From the NCBI RefSeq assembly GCF_016741875.1, contig NZ_JAERRF010000002.1, positions 124,001-188,000 on the forward strand: a stretch of 64,000 nt of DNA, in the 5' to 3' direction. The notes under the pieces were generated by a model that did no database searches, was not told where the DNA came from, and was given only the letters and a program-made list of their open reading frames with translations. The translations under genes were made by a program, and so were the position numbers. Position 1 is the first letter of the stretch. The number at the start of each line of letters is the position of its first letter. Positions 49,710 through 58,105 of the stretch are shown in pieces. The stretch is from Streptomyces coffeae (lineage in GTDB: Bacteria; Actinomycetota; Actinomycetes; Streptomycetales; Streptomycetaceae).

Positions 49710-50585
49710 ATGGCGGCATCACTGGAGGAGCTCGAGCAGCGCCTGTCCCACCTGCGCAGCGAGTTGCGCGGTGCTGTGCGCGCACGGGACAAGGCCGAAA
49801 CCGCGCGCATCCGGCGCGCGCTGCGCGAGGCCGAGGCCGCGTGGGAGGATGCCCTCGAGTCCGAGGCGGGACCGGACGACGAGGCACTCCTGACCGAGCC
49901 CACGGCCCCGCAGGCGTCGGCAGCCACAGGCGCACCACGCCTCAAGGAGCGCCCGACGCACGGCTCTATCCCGATCCGCGAACAGGTCCACCAGGCGCTC
50001 ACCCTGCTGGGCGCCCCCGCCTCCCCGAAACTCATCTCGTCCACGTACGAGGCGTTCTTCACCGAGTCGCTGGTCGCCACCAAACTCGCGTCCCTCCGCC
50101 GCGACGAGGAGCGCTCCTTCACGGCGCAGGGCTATGCCCGCCCGTACTACATCTGCGCGGCGCTGACCCACGACCGCCTCGTCCCCGCACGCGGACTCCT
50201 GGCCCTGTCCACCTGGCCCGTGGAACGACGGATCATCGGCCCGCTCAGCCCGCGCGCCGACTTCCTCACCCACGCGATGGGAACCGCCGAGCAGATCCAG
50301 CGACTCACCACCGCGGGGCATCCGGCCCCCGACGCGGCCTGGCGGCTGCTGCGCCGTTTCGCCCTCGCGATCCCGGGCGCCTACGACGCTGCGGCCCGGG
50401 AACCCGACCCCGCCCGCGTGATCGCGGCCGCCCACACCGAAGCGGCCGTCCACCAGCAGGAGGACGATCACCAGCGGCAAGCGGCCGCGCAACGCGTCCG
50501 TACCCAACTCGCGGACGTACAGCAACTGTTCGGTGCGGCGCCGATGCGTGACGCCCTGCGCGACGCGAGTGGGACCCTTTCCTGA
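49710..50585 (+). CDS. Coiled-coil/winged-helix protein, putative regulator or specificity factor
   Basis: The 291-residue protein has an N-terminal coiled coil (about residues 3-50, charged heptads after LEELEQRL), an acidic linker, and a domain at about 88-150 with winged-helix character (REQVHQALTLLG, PKLISSTYEAFF, LASLRRDEERSF, then the strand YARPYYICAAL). The remaining part is helical. No family is recognised. The gene starts the plus-strand operon at a predicted leaderless ATG. Its promoter overlaps the phased TTGG boxes, so autoregulation of both divergent operons is an attractive inference. Confidence 0.7.
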   Translation: MAASLEELEQRLSHLRSELRGAVRARDKAETARIRRALREAEAAWEDALESEAGPDDEALLTEPTAPQASAATGAPRLKERPTHGSIPIREQVHQALTLLGAPASPKLISSTYEAFFTESLVATKLASLRRDEERSFTAQGYARPYYICAALTHDRLVPARGLLALSTWPVERRIIGPLSPRADFLTHAMGTAEQIQRLTTAGHPAPDAAWRLLRRFALAIPGAYDAAAREPDPARVIAAAHTEAAVHQQEDDHQRQAAAQRVRTQLADVQQLFGAAPMRDALRDASGTLS

Positions 50586-50663
50586 CGACCCCTCCCCGAC
50601 GGCGATGACGTCAGACGCCTCGCACGCCGGTGAGCTCCCGAAGACGTTCCCGAAGTAGAGACG

Positions 50664-51782
50664 ATGCCCACGCAGCAGTCCGAACCTCCCGACAACCGAC
50701 TCGCGCGTCTGCGCGGGCCGCAGCCCCCTCAGCCGTACACCGCCCGCAAGATCACCGCCCTGACCGCCAATCCCGCCTGCGCCCGCCGCGCCGTCCTCGA
50801 CGCCGCCGGGGTGGACAAGGCACTGCTCGCCCAGCAGGTCGGATACGAGCCGCGCTTCGGCCAGTCACCCTTCGCCCTCGCCCGCGAACAGGCGTTCCAC
50901 GGCCTCGTGAAGTGGGGTGGCTACGCCGAGCTCATCCGGCTGCTGCGCGAGCAGCTCTCCGTCCCCGTGGCAGAGGCCCATGTCACCGACCTCAACGAGG
51001 TGGGGGGCAACACGGCCCTGCACGTGCGCGAGCGGGAGACCCGCCGCCTCATCGCGCACGTGGCCTCCGGCCAGGACGTCCGGCTCATCCTCGACCGCCC
51101 CGTGCTCACCCTCGAAGTCGCCGGTCAGACGGCGTACTTGGAGCCGGACGCGCTCACCCACCGCATCGAGGGAAAGTTCCACGTCGTCCTGATCCGCTCG
51201 TTCGCGGCGATCGACGGCCAGGCCAACCCGACCGCCGTCGCCGAGGCGGCCAAGCAGGCCGCGGTGTACGTCCTCGCCCTCCGTCGCGCCTTCGACACCG
51301 CCGGGCTGCCCACCGAGCAGATCTCCCACAAGTTCCTGCTCGTCTGCCCCAAGGACTTCTCCAACCGCCCCTACGGCCGCCTGATCGACCTCCGGCAGGA
51401 ACTCGACGCCCTCCAGTTCCAGCTCTCGCGGCTGCGGCGCGCCGAGGACCTCGCAGTCCGGCTCCCCGAGACGGCGACCCTGGACACGACCCAAAGCGCG
51501 GACGAACTCTCCCCCTCCATAGAGGCGTTGGACGCGTCGTACACGCCCTCCTGCCTGTCCTTCTGCGAAATGGCACGCTACTGCCGCGACGAGGCCGACG
51601 GATGCGCCTCGCCGGCCCGCCTGGGCAACGGCGTGCGCAACGACCTGCCGGGCATCGACTCCACCCGCACCGCACTCGACTACCTGGACGGCGTCGCCGC
51701 CCCGGGAGAGGCCGAGGAGGAAGCCGCCGACCTTGTGCGCGCCGCCGCCCGGCTGCGCCGACTCCGCCGGGGGGCCGCATGA
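50664..51782 (+). CDS. Second Cas4-like Fe-S PD-(D/E)XK nuclease
   Basis: The 372-residue product has the layout of a Cas4/RecB nuclease. Glu75 lies in the FGQSPFALAREQAFHG helix, Asp162 in YLEPDAL, Glu169-x-Lys171 in IEGKFHV, and Gln198/Tyr202 in KQAAVYVLAL. Cys39 (NPACARR) together with Cys297, 301 and 307 or 314 (CLSFCEMARYC) fits the split Fe-S ligand pattern. It should cut single-stranded or end DNA. It differs clearly from the nuclease encoded on the other side of the promoter, so it is not a recent duplicate. Its stop overlaps the next start by 4 bp (ATGA). Confidence 0.75.
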   Translation: MPTQQSEPPDNRLARLRGPQPPQPYTARKITALTANPACARRAVLDAAGVDKALLAQQVGYEPRFGQSPFALAREQAFHGLVKWGGYAELIRLLREQLSVPVAEAHVTDLNEVGGNTALHVRERETRRLIAHVASGQDVRLILDRPVLTLEVAGQTAYLEPDALTHRIEGKFHVVLIRSFAAIDGQANPTAVAEAAKQAAVYVLALRRAFDTAGLPTEQISHKFLLVCPKDFSNRPYGRLIDLRQELDALQFQLSRLRRAEDLAVRLPETATLDTTQSADELSPSIEALDASYTPSCLSFCEMARYCRDEADGCASPARLGNGVRNDLPGIDSTRTALDYLDGVAAPGEAEEEAADLVRAAARLRRLRRGAA

Positions 51783-53290
51783 GCGTCCTGTCCACCGTCG
51801 CGACGCTCACGGCGTCCCGCTCCGGCCGTGCCGAGCGGCTGACGACCGTCCGCCACCAGCACCTGGACGCGAAGCCGTTCGTCCTGGTGCCGCTCACCCT
51901 GGCCGGCGAGGCGTGCGCGCCCCTGGCCGCGCTCGCGGGTACGGACCCCGAGCACCCGACCCTCCTCACCGTCCGTCAGCCGCGCAATCGCGCCGAACGC
52001 TTCCGGTTCGCCGAGCGCCTCGCCGCACTCCTCCTCGCGTACATCGACGGGTGCCGGACGGAGACGGAGCCCTACACCGTCGGCCGCGGCAAGGAAAAGG
52101 AGGAACGTCTGCGCTTCCAGCGGGCCCCGCAGCTCCTCGTGCCGAACGGCCAGGGCATCGCGTACGTGCGCCTGCTCGGCCGTCTGACGAGACTGCGCGC
52201 CACCGAGGGGCCGTACGCGGTCGACCCGTCCGTGCCGGCCCTCGGCAAGTGGCTGACCTGGTGCGCGGAGCTGGCCGAGTTTCCGGACTCCGGTGTGCTG
52301 CTCTCGATGACCCGGCTGCTCGCCGCGCACTGGGCCACGGGCCAGAGCCCTTCCGAGGACTCCCACCTCGCGTCCCTGCTCGCCTGGATCGATCCGCCGG
52401 AGGACAGCGACGGCGCGCGGGCGGCGCGCGAGGCGGAGGACCGGGCCGTGTGGCCGCTGGCCGGTCCGTCCACGGATCCAATCTTCGACCGGACGCTCCA
52501 CGAACTGATGACGCGCTACGACAAGGCGTCCGACGACCGCGGACGCGAGGCGGTCGGCCGCCAGATCGACCGTGATTTGAGCGGCCAGATGCTGCCCACC
52601 TGGCGGCTGATGTGGCGCGGCGTGGAGCTGCTCCGCGATTTGCCAGAGGGTGCCCACGTCCCCGACCGCTGGTCCCGAGATCGGCGCTGGTTCTCCGAGT
52701 ACGCCGAGTACCTGGACGCCGACGGCCGCCCGCAGGCCCGACGCGACCAGGCCGTCAGAGCCGCCCGCCGCCTGGCCCGGCTGGAGGACGCGGTCGCCCG
52801 CTACGAGGCGGAGCGCGCGTACGACGATCCGCTGGTGCTGGCGGAGTACGAGCTGACCGGCGAGGCGTTCACAGGCACGGTGACGGCCAGGGACGAGGAC
52901 CGCTTCGTCCCCGGCGACCGTCCCGGCTCTCAGGTGTGGCGTCCGACAATCACCCTCCGCACCGACACCCGCGTCGGTCTCTCGGTCGGCACAGAGGTGA
53001 AGTCCCCCGCCCGGCCCAGCCAAGGAGCCCGGATCCACGAAGTACGACAGGAAGACGACGGCGGCCACACCGTGGTGCTCCAGCTCAAGGGCGGCTTCGC
53101 GAACAAGCGCAAGCCTCCGGCACCGGCCGGCACCCTCGCGGAGACCGGCGAGGAACTGACGTACACCACGCTCAACCCCACGGCCATGCCGTCCGCCCTG
53201 CCCGACGAGGAGAACACCCCCTGGACCCACGGCGGTCCGCCTCAGCCGTACGAACCCACCGACGAGGACGCAGAGGAGACCTGGGAGTGA
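51779..53290 (+). CDS. Unknown protein coupled to the SF1 helicase, possible beta-barrel C-terminus
   Basis: The 503-residue protein is not recognised. The first 330 residues are helical with charged patches (KEKEERLRFQRAPQLLV, DRTLHELMTRYDKASDD). After a coiled-coil-like stretch (ARRLARLEDAVARYEAERAY), residues from about 360 to 475 look beta-rich (FTGTVTARDEDRFV, VWRPTITLRTDTRVGLSVGTEV, HTVVLQLKGGF), resembling the beta-barrel that precedes the motor in UPF1/Dna2 helicases. The gene overlaps both neighbours by 4 bp, and the next gene begins almost directly at helicase motif I, so the two may form a split helicase. An open frame extending upstream to 50630 is a shadow. Confidence 0.7.
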   Translation: MSVLSTVATLTASRSGRAERLTTVRHQHLDAKPFVLVPLTLAGEACAPLAALAGTDPEHPTLLTVRQPRNRAERFRFAERLAALLLAYIDGCRTETEPYTVGRGKEKEERLRFQRAPQLLVPNGQGIAYVRLLGRLTRLRATEGPYAVDPSVPALGKWLTWCAELAEFPDSGVLLSMTRLLAAHWATGQSPSEDSHLASLLAWIDPPEDSDGARAAREAEDRAVWPLAGPSTDPIFDRTLHELMTRYDKASDDRGREAVGRQIDRDLSGQMLPTWRLMWRGVELLRDLPEGAHVPDRWSRDRRWFSEYAEYLDADGRPQARRDQAVRAARRLARLEDAVARYEAERAYDDPLVLAEYELTGEAFTGTVTARDEDRFVPGDRPGSQVWRPTITLRTDTRVGLSVGTEVKSPARPSQGARIHEVRQEDDGGHTVVLQLKGGFANKRKPPAPAGTLAETGEELTYTTLNPTAMPSALPDEENTPWTHGGPPQPYEPTDEDAEETWE

Positions 53291-54651
53291 CCGCCCTCCT
53301 TCCCGGCACCGAGGAGCCCGAAGCCCTCACCCCCGGCGAACGCGCGGACCGGGCGGTCACGGGGATCCTGACCAGCCTCGACACCGCGCCCGGCCGGGGC
53401 GTCGTGGTGGACTCGCCTCCCGGAGCCGGGAAGTCCACGCTGGTGGTGAAGGCCACCGGGCACCTGACTTCCGCGGGCCACCAGCTCGTGATCGTCGCGC
53501 AGACCAACGAGCAGGTCGACGACCTCGTGGACCGCATCGCGCGGGAACACCCCGGCCTGGCGCTCGGCCGCCTCCACGCCGGCGGCCACATCCTCCCGCC
53601 CCGCGTCACCCGGCACCCCAACGTCACCGGAAGCAGCCAGGTGACGGACCTGCGCGACCTGCCCGTCGTGGTGTCCACCGCGAAGAAGTGGTCGTTCGTC
53701 ACCCCGGACAAGTGCGCGCCCTGGCGGTGGGCCATCGTCGACGAGGCGTACCAGATGCGCTCGGACGGGCTCCTGGCGACGGCCCCGCTGTTCGCCCAGG
53801 ACGACTCGCAAGTCCTCTTTGTCGGCGACCCCGGCCAGCTCGACCCCTTCGCCACCGTGGAGACCGACCGCTGGCACGGCCTGACCTGGGACCCCCTGCG
53901 CAACGCGGTCGACGTCACCCTCGCCCACAACCCCGATCTCGTCCGCCACCAGCTTCCCGTCTCCTGGCGGCTTCCGGAGACGGCGGCACCCCTGGTCGAG
54001 CAGGCCTTCTACCCCTTCTACCGGTTCGTCCCCGGCACGACGGCACCGGAGCGCGTGCTGTCGTACGCCAGCCTGTCCCACGGCTCCGGCCCGCTGGACG
54101 ACGTCCTCGCCCGGGCCACCGACTCCGGCTGGGGCCACCTGGAACTCCCCGCCCGCCACACCCTCGACCAGGACCCGGAGGTGGCGGATGCCCTCGCGGC
54201 GACGGCGGCCCGGCTACTGGAGCGCGGTGCGCTGGTCAACGGCGAGCCTCTGACCGCGGACCGCATCGCGATCGGCACGGCACGCACCGTGCAGGCGGAC
54301 GCGGTCCGCTCCCGCCTCACCGCCCGCGGCCTGACCGGCATCACCGTGGACACCGCCAACCGCCTCCAGGGCCGCGAGTTCGACGTCACCCTGGTCTGGC
54401 ACCCGCTGTCCGGCCGCCAGGACGCCTCCGCCTTCCACCTGGAAACGGGCCGCCTGTGCGTCCTGCTCTCCCGGCACCGCTTCGCCTGCATCGTGGTGGC
54501 CCGCGCCGGCATCCGCGACCTGCTGGACCGGCATCCGCGCAGTAGCCCCGTGTACCTGGACGTACCGCCGAAATTCCCGGACGGGTGGCGGGCGCATCAG
54601 GTGGTCATGGGGCATCTGGAGCGGGGGGAGCATAGGGTGCGGGCGACATGA
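53287..54651 (+). CDS. SF1 UPF1/Dna2-like helicase
   Basis: The 454-residue ATPase carries a complete SF1 set: motif I SPPGAGKS (Lys49), Q-like TNEQVDDL, motif II IVDEAYQM (Asp152-Glu153), motif III FVGDPGQLDPF, motif IV VSWRLPE, motif V TANRLQGREFDVTLV and motif VI CVLLSRHRFACIVV. It is small for the class because accessory domains are absent, perhaps supplied by the preceding gene, whose stop overlaps the GTG by 4 bp. Paired with a Cas4-like nuclease, it resembles a Dna2 or AddAB end-processing machine divided over three proteins. Last gene of the plus-strand operon. Confidence 0.85.
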   Translation: MTALLPGTEEPEALTPGERADRAVTGILTSLDTAPGRGVVVDSPPGAGKSTLVVKATGHLTSAGHQLVIVAQTNEQVDDLVDRIAREHPGLALGRLHAGGHILPPRVTRHPNVTGSSQVTDLRDLPVVVSTAKKWSFVTPDKCAPWRWAIVDEAYQMRSDGLLATAPLFAQDDSQVLFVGDPGQLDPFATVETDRWHGLTWDPLRNAVDVTLAHNPDLVRHQLPVSWRLPETAAPLVEQAFYPFYRFVPGTTAPERVLSYASLSHGSGPLDDVLARATDSGWGHLELPARHTLDQDPEVADALAATAARLLERGALVNGEPLTADRIAIGTARTVQADAVRSRLTARGLTGITVDTANRLQGREFDVTLVWHPLSGRQDASAFHLETGRLCVLLSRHRFACIVVARAGIRDLLDRHPRSSPVYLDVPPKFPDGWRAHQVVMGHLERGEHRVRAT

Positions 54652-54750
54652 CCAGCTGACGAATGGGTCTCAATGTCAGTGGCAGGATGTACGGTCCACG
54701 CAGATGGGGTGTGAGGGGGATATCTAGAGCATGGCAGCAGTGATCAGAAC

Positions 54751-54885
54751 CCGATCATCAATTCGCCGTACACGGAGCCAACTTGGCACTGGGAACTGGA
54801 CGAGCGGGGGCAGCCGACGGGGAAACGGCTTCCAGAGGCGCCGACCAAGCGAGACCTCATGTCGATCACCGGTCACCCGGTGTGA
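54751..54885 (+). pseudogene. N-terminal remnant of a restriction-type DEAD helicase
   Basis: One frame reads 44 codons, PIINSPYTEPTWHWELDE and RGQPTGK, then ends at TGA 54883. This is the N-terminal signature (NSPYxxPxxHWxLDxxGQPT) that I know from large restriction-enzyme-like DEAD helicases of the BPTD_3080 type. There is no ATG or GTG for it and nothing of the rest of such a 1000-residue protein, so it is a leftover. It shows that an earlier defence gene stood between the two clusters. No other gene is seen in 54652-54928. Confidence 0.6.
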
Positions 54886-54928
54886 CCTACGACAGTAAAT
54901 CCACGTCCACCCCGGAGGTTCCGTTTTC

Positions 54929-57900
54929 ATGGTCCCCAGCGAAGCGGGCCGCACGATCGACCGGTTGCGCAAGCATCTGACCGGCGCCACGCGTCTGGAC
55001 TCGCTGTCGGAGTCATTCTCCGTGTTCGTCTACGAGGCGCTCCAGGAGGAGTTATCCGATGTCGGCCTGCGCCTGCTCCTGCACGGCCACAGTCTCGATG
55101 ACTTCGCCCTGAACGGCCTCGAGGAGGAAAATCTCCAACGCGCCCGGCTTGACCAGCACCGCATCGCCCGCGCGTTCGTGACCTGGGCCGAAGAGCGTCT
55201 CGAAACGCGAGCGCTCAAGCGGCGCACCCGCGGGACCTGGACGAGCGTCGATGGGCCGTTCCCTTATGTCGTCGACGGCGCGGGCCTTGAGGCCGAGAGC
55301 CTCGGCCTGGTGGCGTCCCAGGACCTGTACTTCCCCCTGGAGACCACGGACGCGGACAAGGTGGCGCAGACCGTGGTCCGCTTCGAGCGTATGTGGCACG
55401 ACGACGCGACCAGCAGAGCCCTCCAAGAGAAGTTCCTCAACGCCGCCTGGGCCCTCTTCGAGGACAGGGCTCCCGAGTCCGTCTACCTGCGCATCCTTAC
55501 GTCCCTGTTCAAGGACTTCGTCGAGGAGGCCGGCGAGGAAACCGCCGAGCGCGGAAGAACGGGCTTCTACGACTCCGTCGTGTGGAACAAACTCTACAAG
55601 TTCCAGCGTGACGGCGTGCTGGGCGCGATCGAGAAACTCGAGCGCCATAACGGCTGCATCATCGCCGACAGTGTGGGCCTGGGAAAGACCTTCGAGGCAC
55701 TCGCCGTCATCAAGTACTACGAGCTGCGCAACGACCGTGTCCTCGTCCTCGCGCCCAAGCGGCTGCGGGAGAACTGGACCATCTATCGCGGCAACGACAG
55801 GCGCAACCCGCTGGCAGCGGACCGCTTCCACTACGACGTCCTCAACCACACCGACCTCAGCCGGACCTCCGGACTGTCGGGGGACATCGACCTGGCGAAC
55901 GTCAACTGGGGCAACTACGACCTCGTCGTGATCGACGAGTCCCACAACTTCCGCAACAACCCGCAGGTAAAGGGACGGACGACCCGGTACGAGCGCCTCA
56001 TGGACGAGGTCTTCAGGTCCGGTGTCAGGACCAAGGTCCTCATGCTCAGCGCGACGCCCGTGAGCACGCGCCTGGCCGACCTGAAGAACCAGGTCCTGTT
56101 CGCCACCGAGGGAGACGACCGGGCACTGGCCCCAGACGGGATCAGAAGTATCGAGACCACACTGAACAAGGCGCAGAGGCACTTCAGAGAGTGGCAGCGC
56201 CTTCCCGCAGCCACCCGGAGCACGAAGTCCCTGGTCGGTACGCTCGGCATGGATTACATCCGACTGCTGGACCTGGTCACGATCGCCCGCTCCCGCAAGC
56301 ACATTGAGAAGTACTACGGCACCAAGGACGTCGGGAAGTTCCCCACCCGCCTGGCTCCGGTCAACCTGACCCCGCCCATCGACACGGCAGACAGGATGAT
56401 CCCGCTGGAGGAGATCAACCGGTCGATCCTGCGCCTGAACCTGGCGGCCTACAAGCCCACCTCGTACGTCAGCGCGAGGCACGAGAGCAAGTACGCGGTC
56501 CTGTACGACCAGAAGGTACGCACGGGCGGCCAGCGCGTGTGGCGGCAGACAGACCGTGAGAACAACGTGGTCCATCTGCTGCGAGTAGGTCTACTCAAGC
56601 GCTTGGAATCGTCGGTCAACTCCCTAGGCAAGACGCTCGGCAAGATCCTCGCAACCATGGAGGGGGCGATCGCCAGCATCGACGCCTACGAGGCGACCGG
56701 GACTGAGGGAACGTCCATCGACAGTTTCACCGACCTGGAGAAGATCGACCTGGACGACCCCCAGTTCGAGGACACCGTCGGCGGCAGCGTGAAGGTCTTC
56801 CTCGCCGACATCGACCGCGTGCGATGGCGGCAGGAACTCGAACAGGACCGGGACACTGTGGCCGCCCTGCTCGCCGAGGTGACGGCGGTCGATGCCGACC
56901 GTGACGCCAAACTGGCCGAACTCCGGCGGTTCCTGCGCGACAAAGTCGAGCGGCCCACCAACAACGGCAACCGCAAGGCGTTGGTGTTCACTGCGTTCAG
57001 CGACACCGCCGAGTACCTGTACGAGTATGTGGCCCCTTGGGCGCGCGACGAACTGGGCGTGCACGTGGCCCTGATCACCGGTCAGAGCACCCGGACCACC
57101 CTCCCGATGAGACGTGTCCACATGGTCGACGTCCTTACCGCGTTCTCACCGCGTTCCAAGGACGGCGACCCGGACGACCCGCAGATCGACATCGTGATCG
57201 CCACGGACACCATCTCGGAGGGCCAGAACCTCCAGGACTGCGACACGGTGATCAACTACGACATCCACTGGAACCCGGTGCGCATCGTCCAGCGTTTCGG
57301 CCGCGTCGACCGCCTGGGCACCACCAACACGAGTGTCCAACTCGTCAATTTCTGGCCGAACATGGACCTGGACGCCTACATCAACCTCGAGGCGCGTGTG
57401 TCCAGCCGCATGACCCTGCTAGACGTCTCCGCAACCGGTGAGGAGAACGTTCTGGACGTCACGTCCGGTGACATGAACGACCTCGACTACCGGCGAAAGC
57501 AACTGCAGCAGATGCAGCAGGCCGCTCCCACCATGGAGGACCTCGCCGGTGGTCTGAGCATCACCGACCTGACCCTCTCCGACTTCCGGATGGACGCCGC
57601 CGCCCGTGCGCGGGGAGAGCTTCAGGAGATCACCGGATGGCCACTGGCCCTCTTCGGCGTCACTCGCTTCGACAAGACTCTCGCCGACGACGGGCTCGCT
57701 CCCGGAGCGGTCTTCCTCCTGCGCGTGCGGGACGACGCGTTCGCCTTCTCCGAGGCGTACCCGCTGGCACCGTACGTGCTCGCCTATGTGACCGACGACG
57801 GCAGCCTCGCCCACGAGATCGAGGAACCCAAACTGGCCCTCGACGTCCTGCGCCACCACTGCCTGGGCAACACCGAACCCGACGCCCCCGTCCTCGCGGA

Positions 57901-58105
57901 GTTCGACCGGGTGACCAGGTCGGGCAGGTCCATGCAGCACTACCGCGGCCTTCTGGACGGGGCGGTCCGAGCAGCTTCTGGCAAAGCCGAGGAGAGCATG
58001 GTGGCCTCCCTGTTCTCGGCGGGTCCCTCACAGCTGGGGACAGAGACCGCTGCGCCCGGTCTGGAGGCCGTGGACTTGATCGCATGGCTGGCGGTGCTGC
58101 CGTGA
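54929..58105 (+). CDS. SNF2-family helicase of a restriction cluster
   Basis: The 1058-residue protein has a unique N-terminal region (1-220), then a SNF2/RapA-like motor: Walker A IADSVGLGKTFEAL (Lys253), motif II VVIDESHNFRN, motif III MLSATPVS and C-terminal helicase motifs ATDTISEGQNLQDCD and QRFGRVDRLGT. The C-terminal 200 residues are a separate domain. Probably translocates DNA without strand separation, as in DISARM-type and type III-like systems. The ATG at 54929 follows GGAGG at a slightly long distance. Its stop overlaps the DUF4391 start by 4 bp. Confidence 0.88.
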   Translation: MVPSEAGRTIDRLRKHLTGATRLDSLSESFSVFVYEALQEELSDVGLRLLLHGHSLDDFALNGLEEENLQRARLDQHRIARAFVTWAEERLETRALKRRTRGTWTSVDGPFPYVVDGAGLEAESLGLVASQDLYFPLETTDADKVAQTVVRFERMWHDDATSRALQEKFLNAAWALFEDRAPESVYLRILTSLFKDFVEEAGEETAERGRTGFYDSVVWNKLYKFQRDGVLGAIEKLERHNGCIIADSVGLGKTFEALAVIKYYELRNDRVLVLAPKRLRENWTIYRGNDRRNPLAADRFHYDVLNHTDLSRTSGLSGDIDLANVNWGNYDLVVIDESHNFRNNPQVKGRTTRYERLMDEVFRSGVRTKVLMLSATPVSTRLADLKNQVLFATEGDDRALAPDGIRSIETTLNKAQRHFREWQRLPAATRSTKSLVGTLGMDYIRLLDLVTIARSRKHIEKYYGTKDVGKFPTRLAPVNLTPPIDTADRMIPLEEINRSILRLNLAAYKPTSYVSARHESKYAVLYDQKVRTGGQRVWRQTDRENNVVHLLRVGLLKRLESSVNSLGKTLGKILATMEGAIASIDAYEATGTEGTSIDSFTDLEKIDLDDPQFEDTVGGSVKVFLADIDRVRWRQELEQDRDTVAALLAEVTAVDADRDAKLAELRRFLRDKVERPTNNGNRKALVFTAFSDTAEYLYEYVAPWARDELGVHVALITGQSTRTTLPMRRVHMVDVLTAFSPRSKDGDPDDPQIDIVIATDTISEGQNLQDCDTVINYDIHWNPVRIVQRFGRVDRLGTTNTSVQLVNFWPNMDLDAYINLEARVSSRMTLLDVSATGEENVLDVTSGDMNDLDYRRKQLQQMQQAAPTMEDLAGGLSITDLTLSDFRMDAAARARGELQEITGWPLALFGVTRFDKTLADDGLAPGAVFLLRVRDDAFAFSEAYPLAPYVLAYVTDDGSLAHEIEEPKLALDVLRHHCLGNTEPDAPVLAEFDRVTRSGRSMQHYRGLLDGAVRAASGKAEESMVASLFSAGPSQLGTETAAPGLEAVDLIAWLAVLP

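Noticed and set aside
50630..51778. N-terminal extension of the 51779 gene making an 886-residue protein
   Set aside because: The added part is Arg/Pro-rich and out of frame with the well-supported Cas4-like gene; an ATGA overlap at 51779 gives a natural start.
50664..51782. Cas4-like gene considered as part of a CRISPR-Cas locus
   Set aside because: No cas1, cas2, effector gene or repeat array is nearby; neighbours are a helicase and pPIWI_RE genes.
54724..54990. Minus-strand 88-codon frame over the relic region
   Set aside because: It overlaps the start of the SNF2 helicase gene and shows no recognisable protein character, while the plus strand carries a clear helicase signature.
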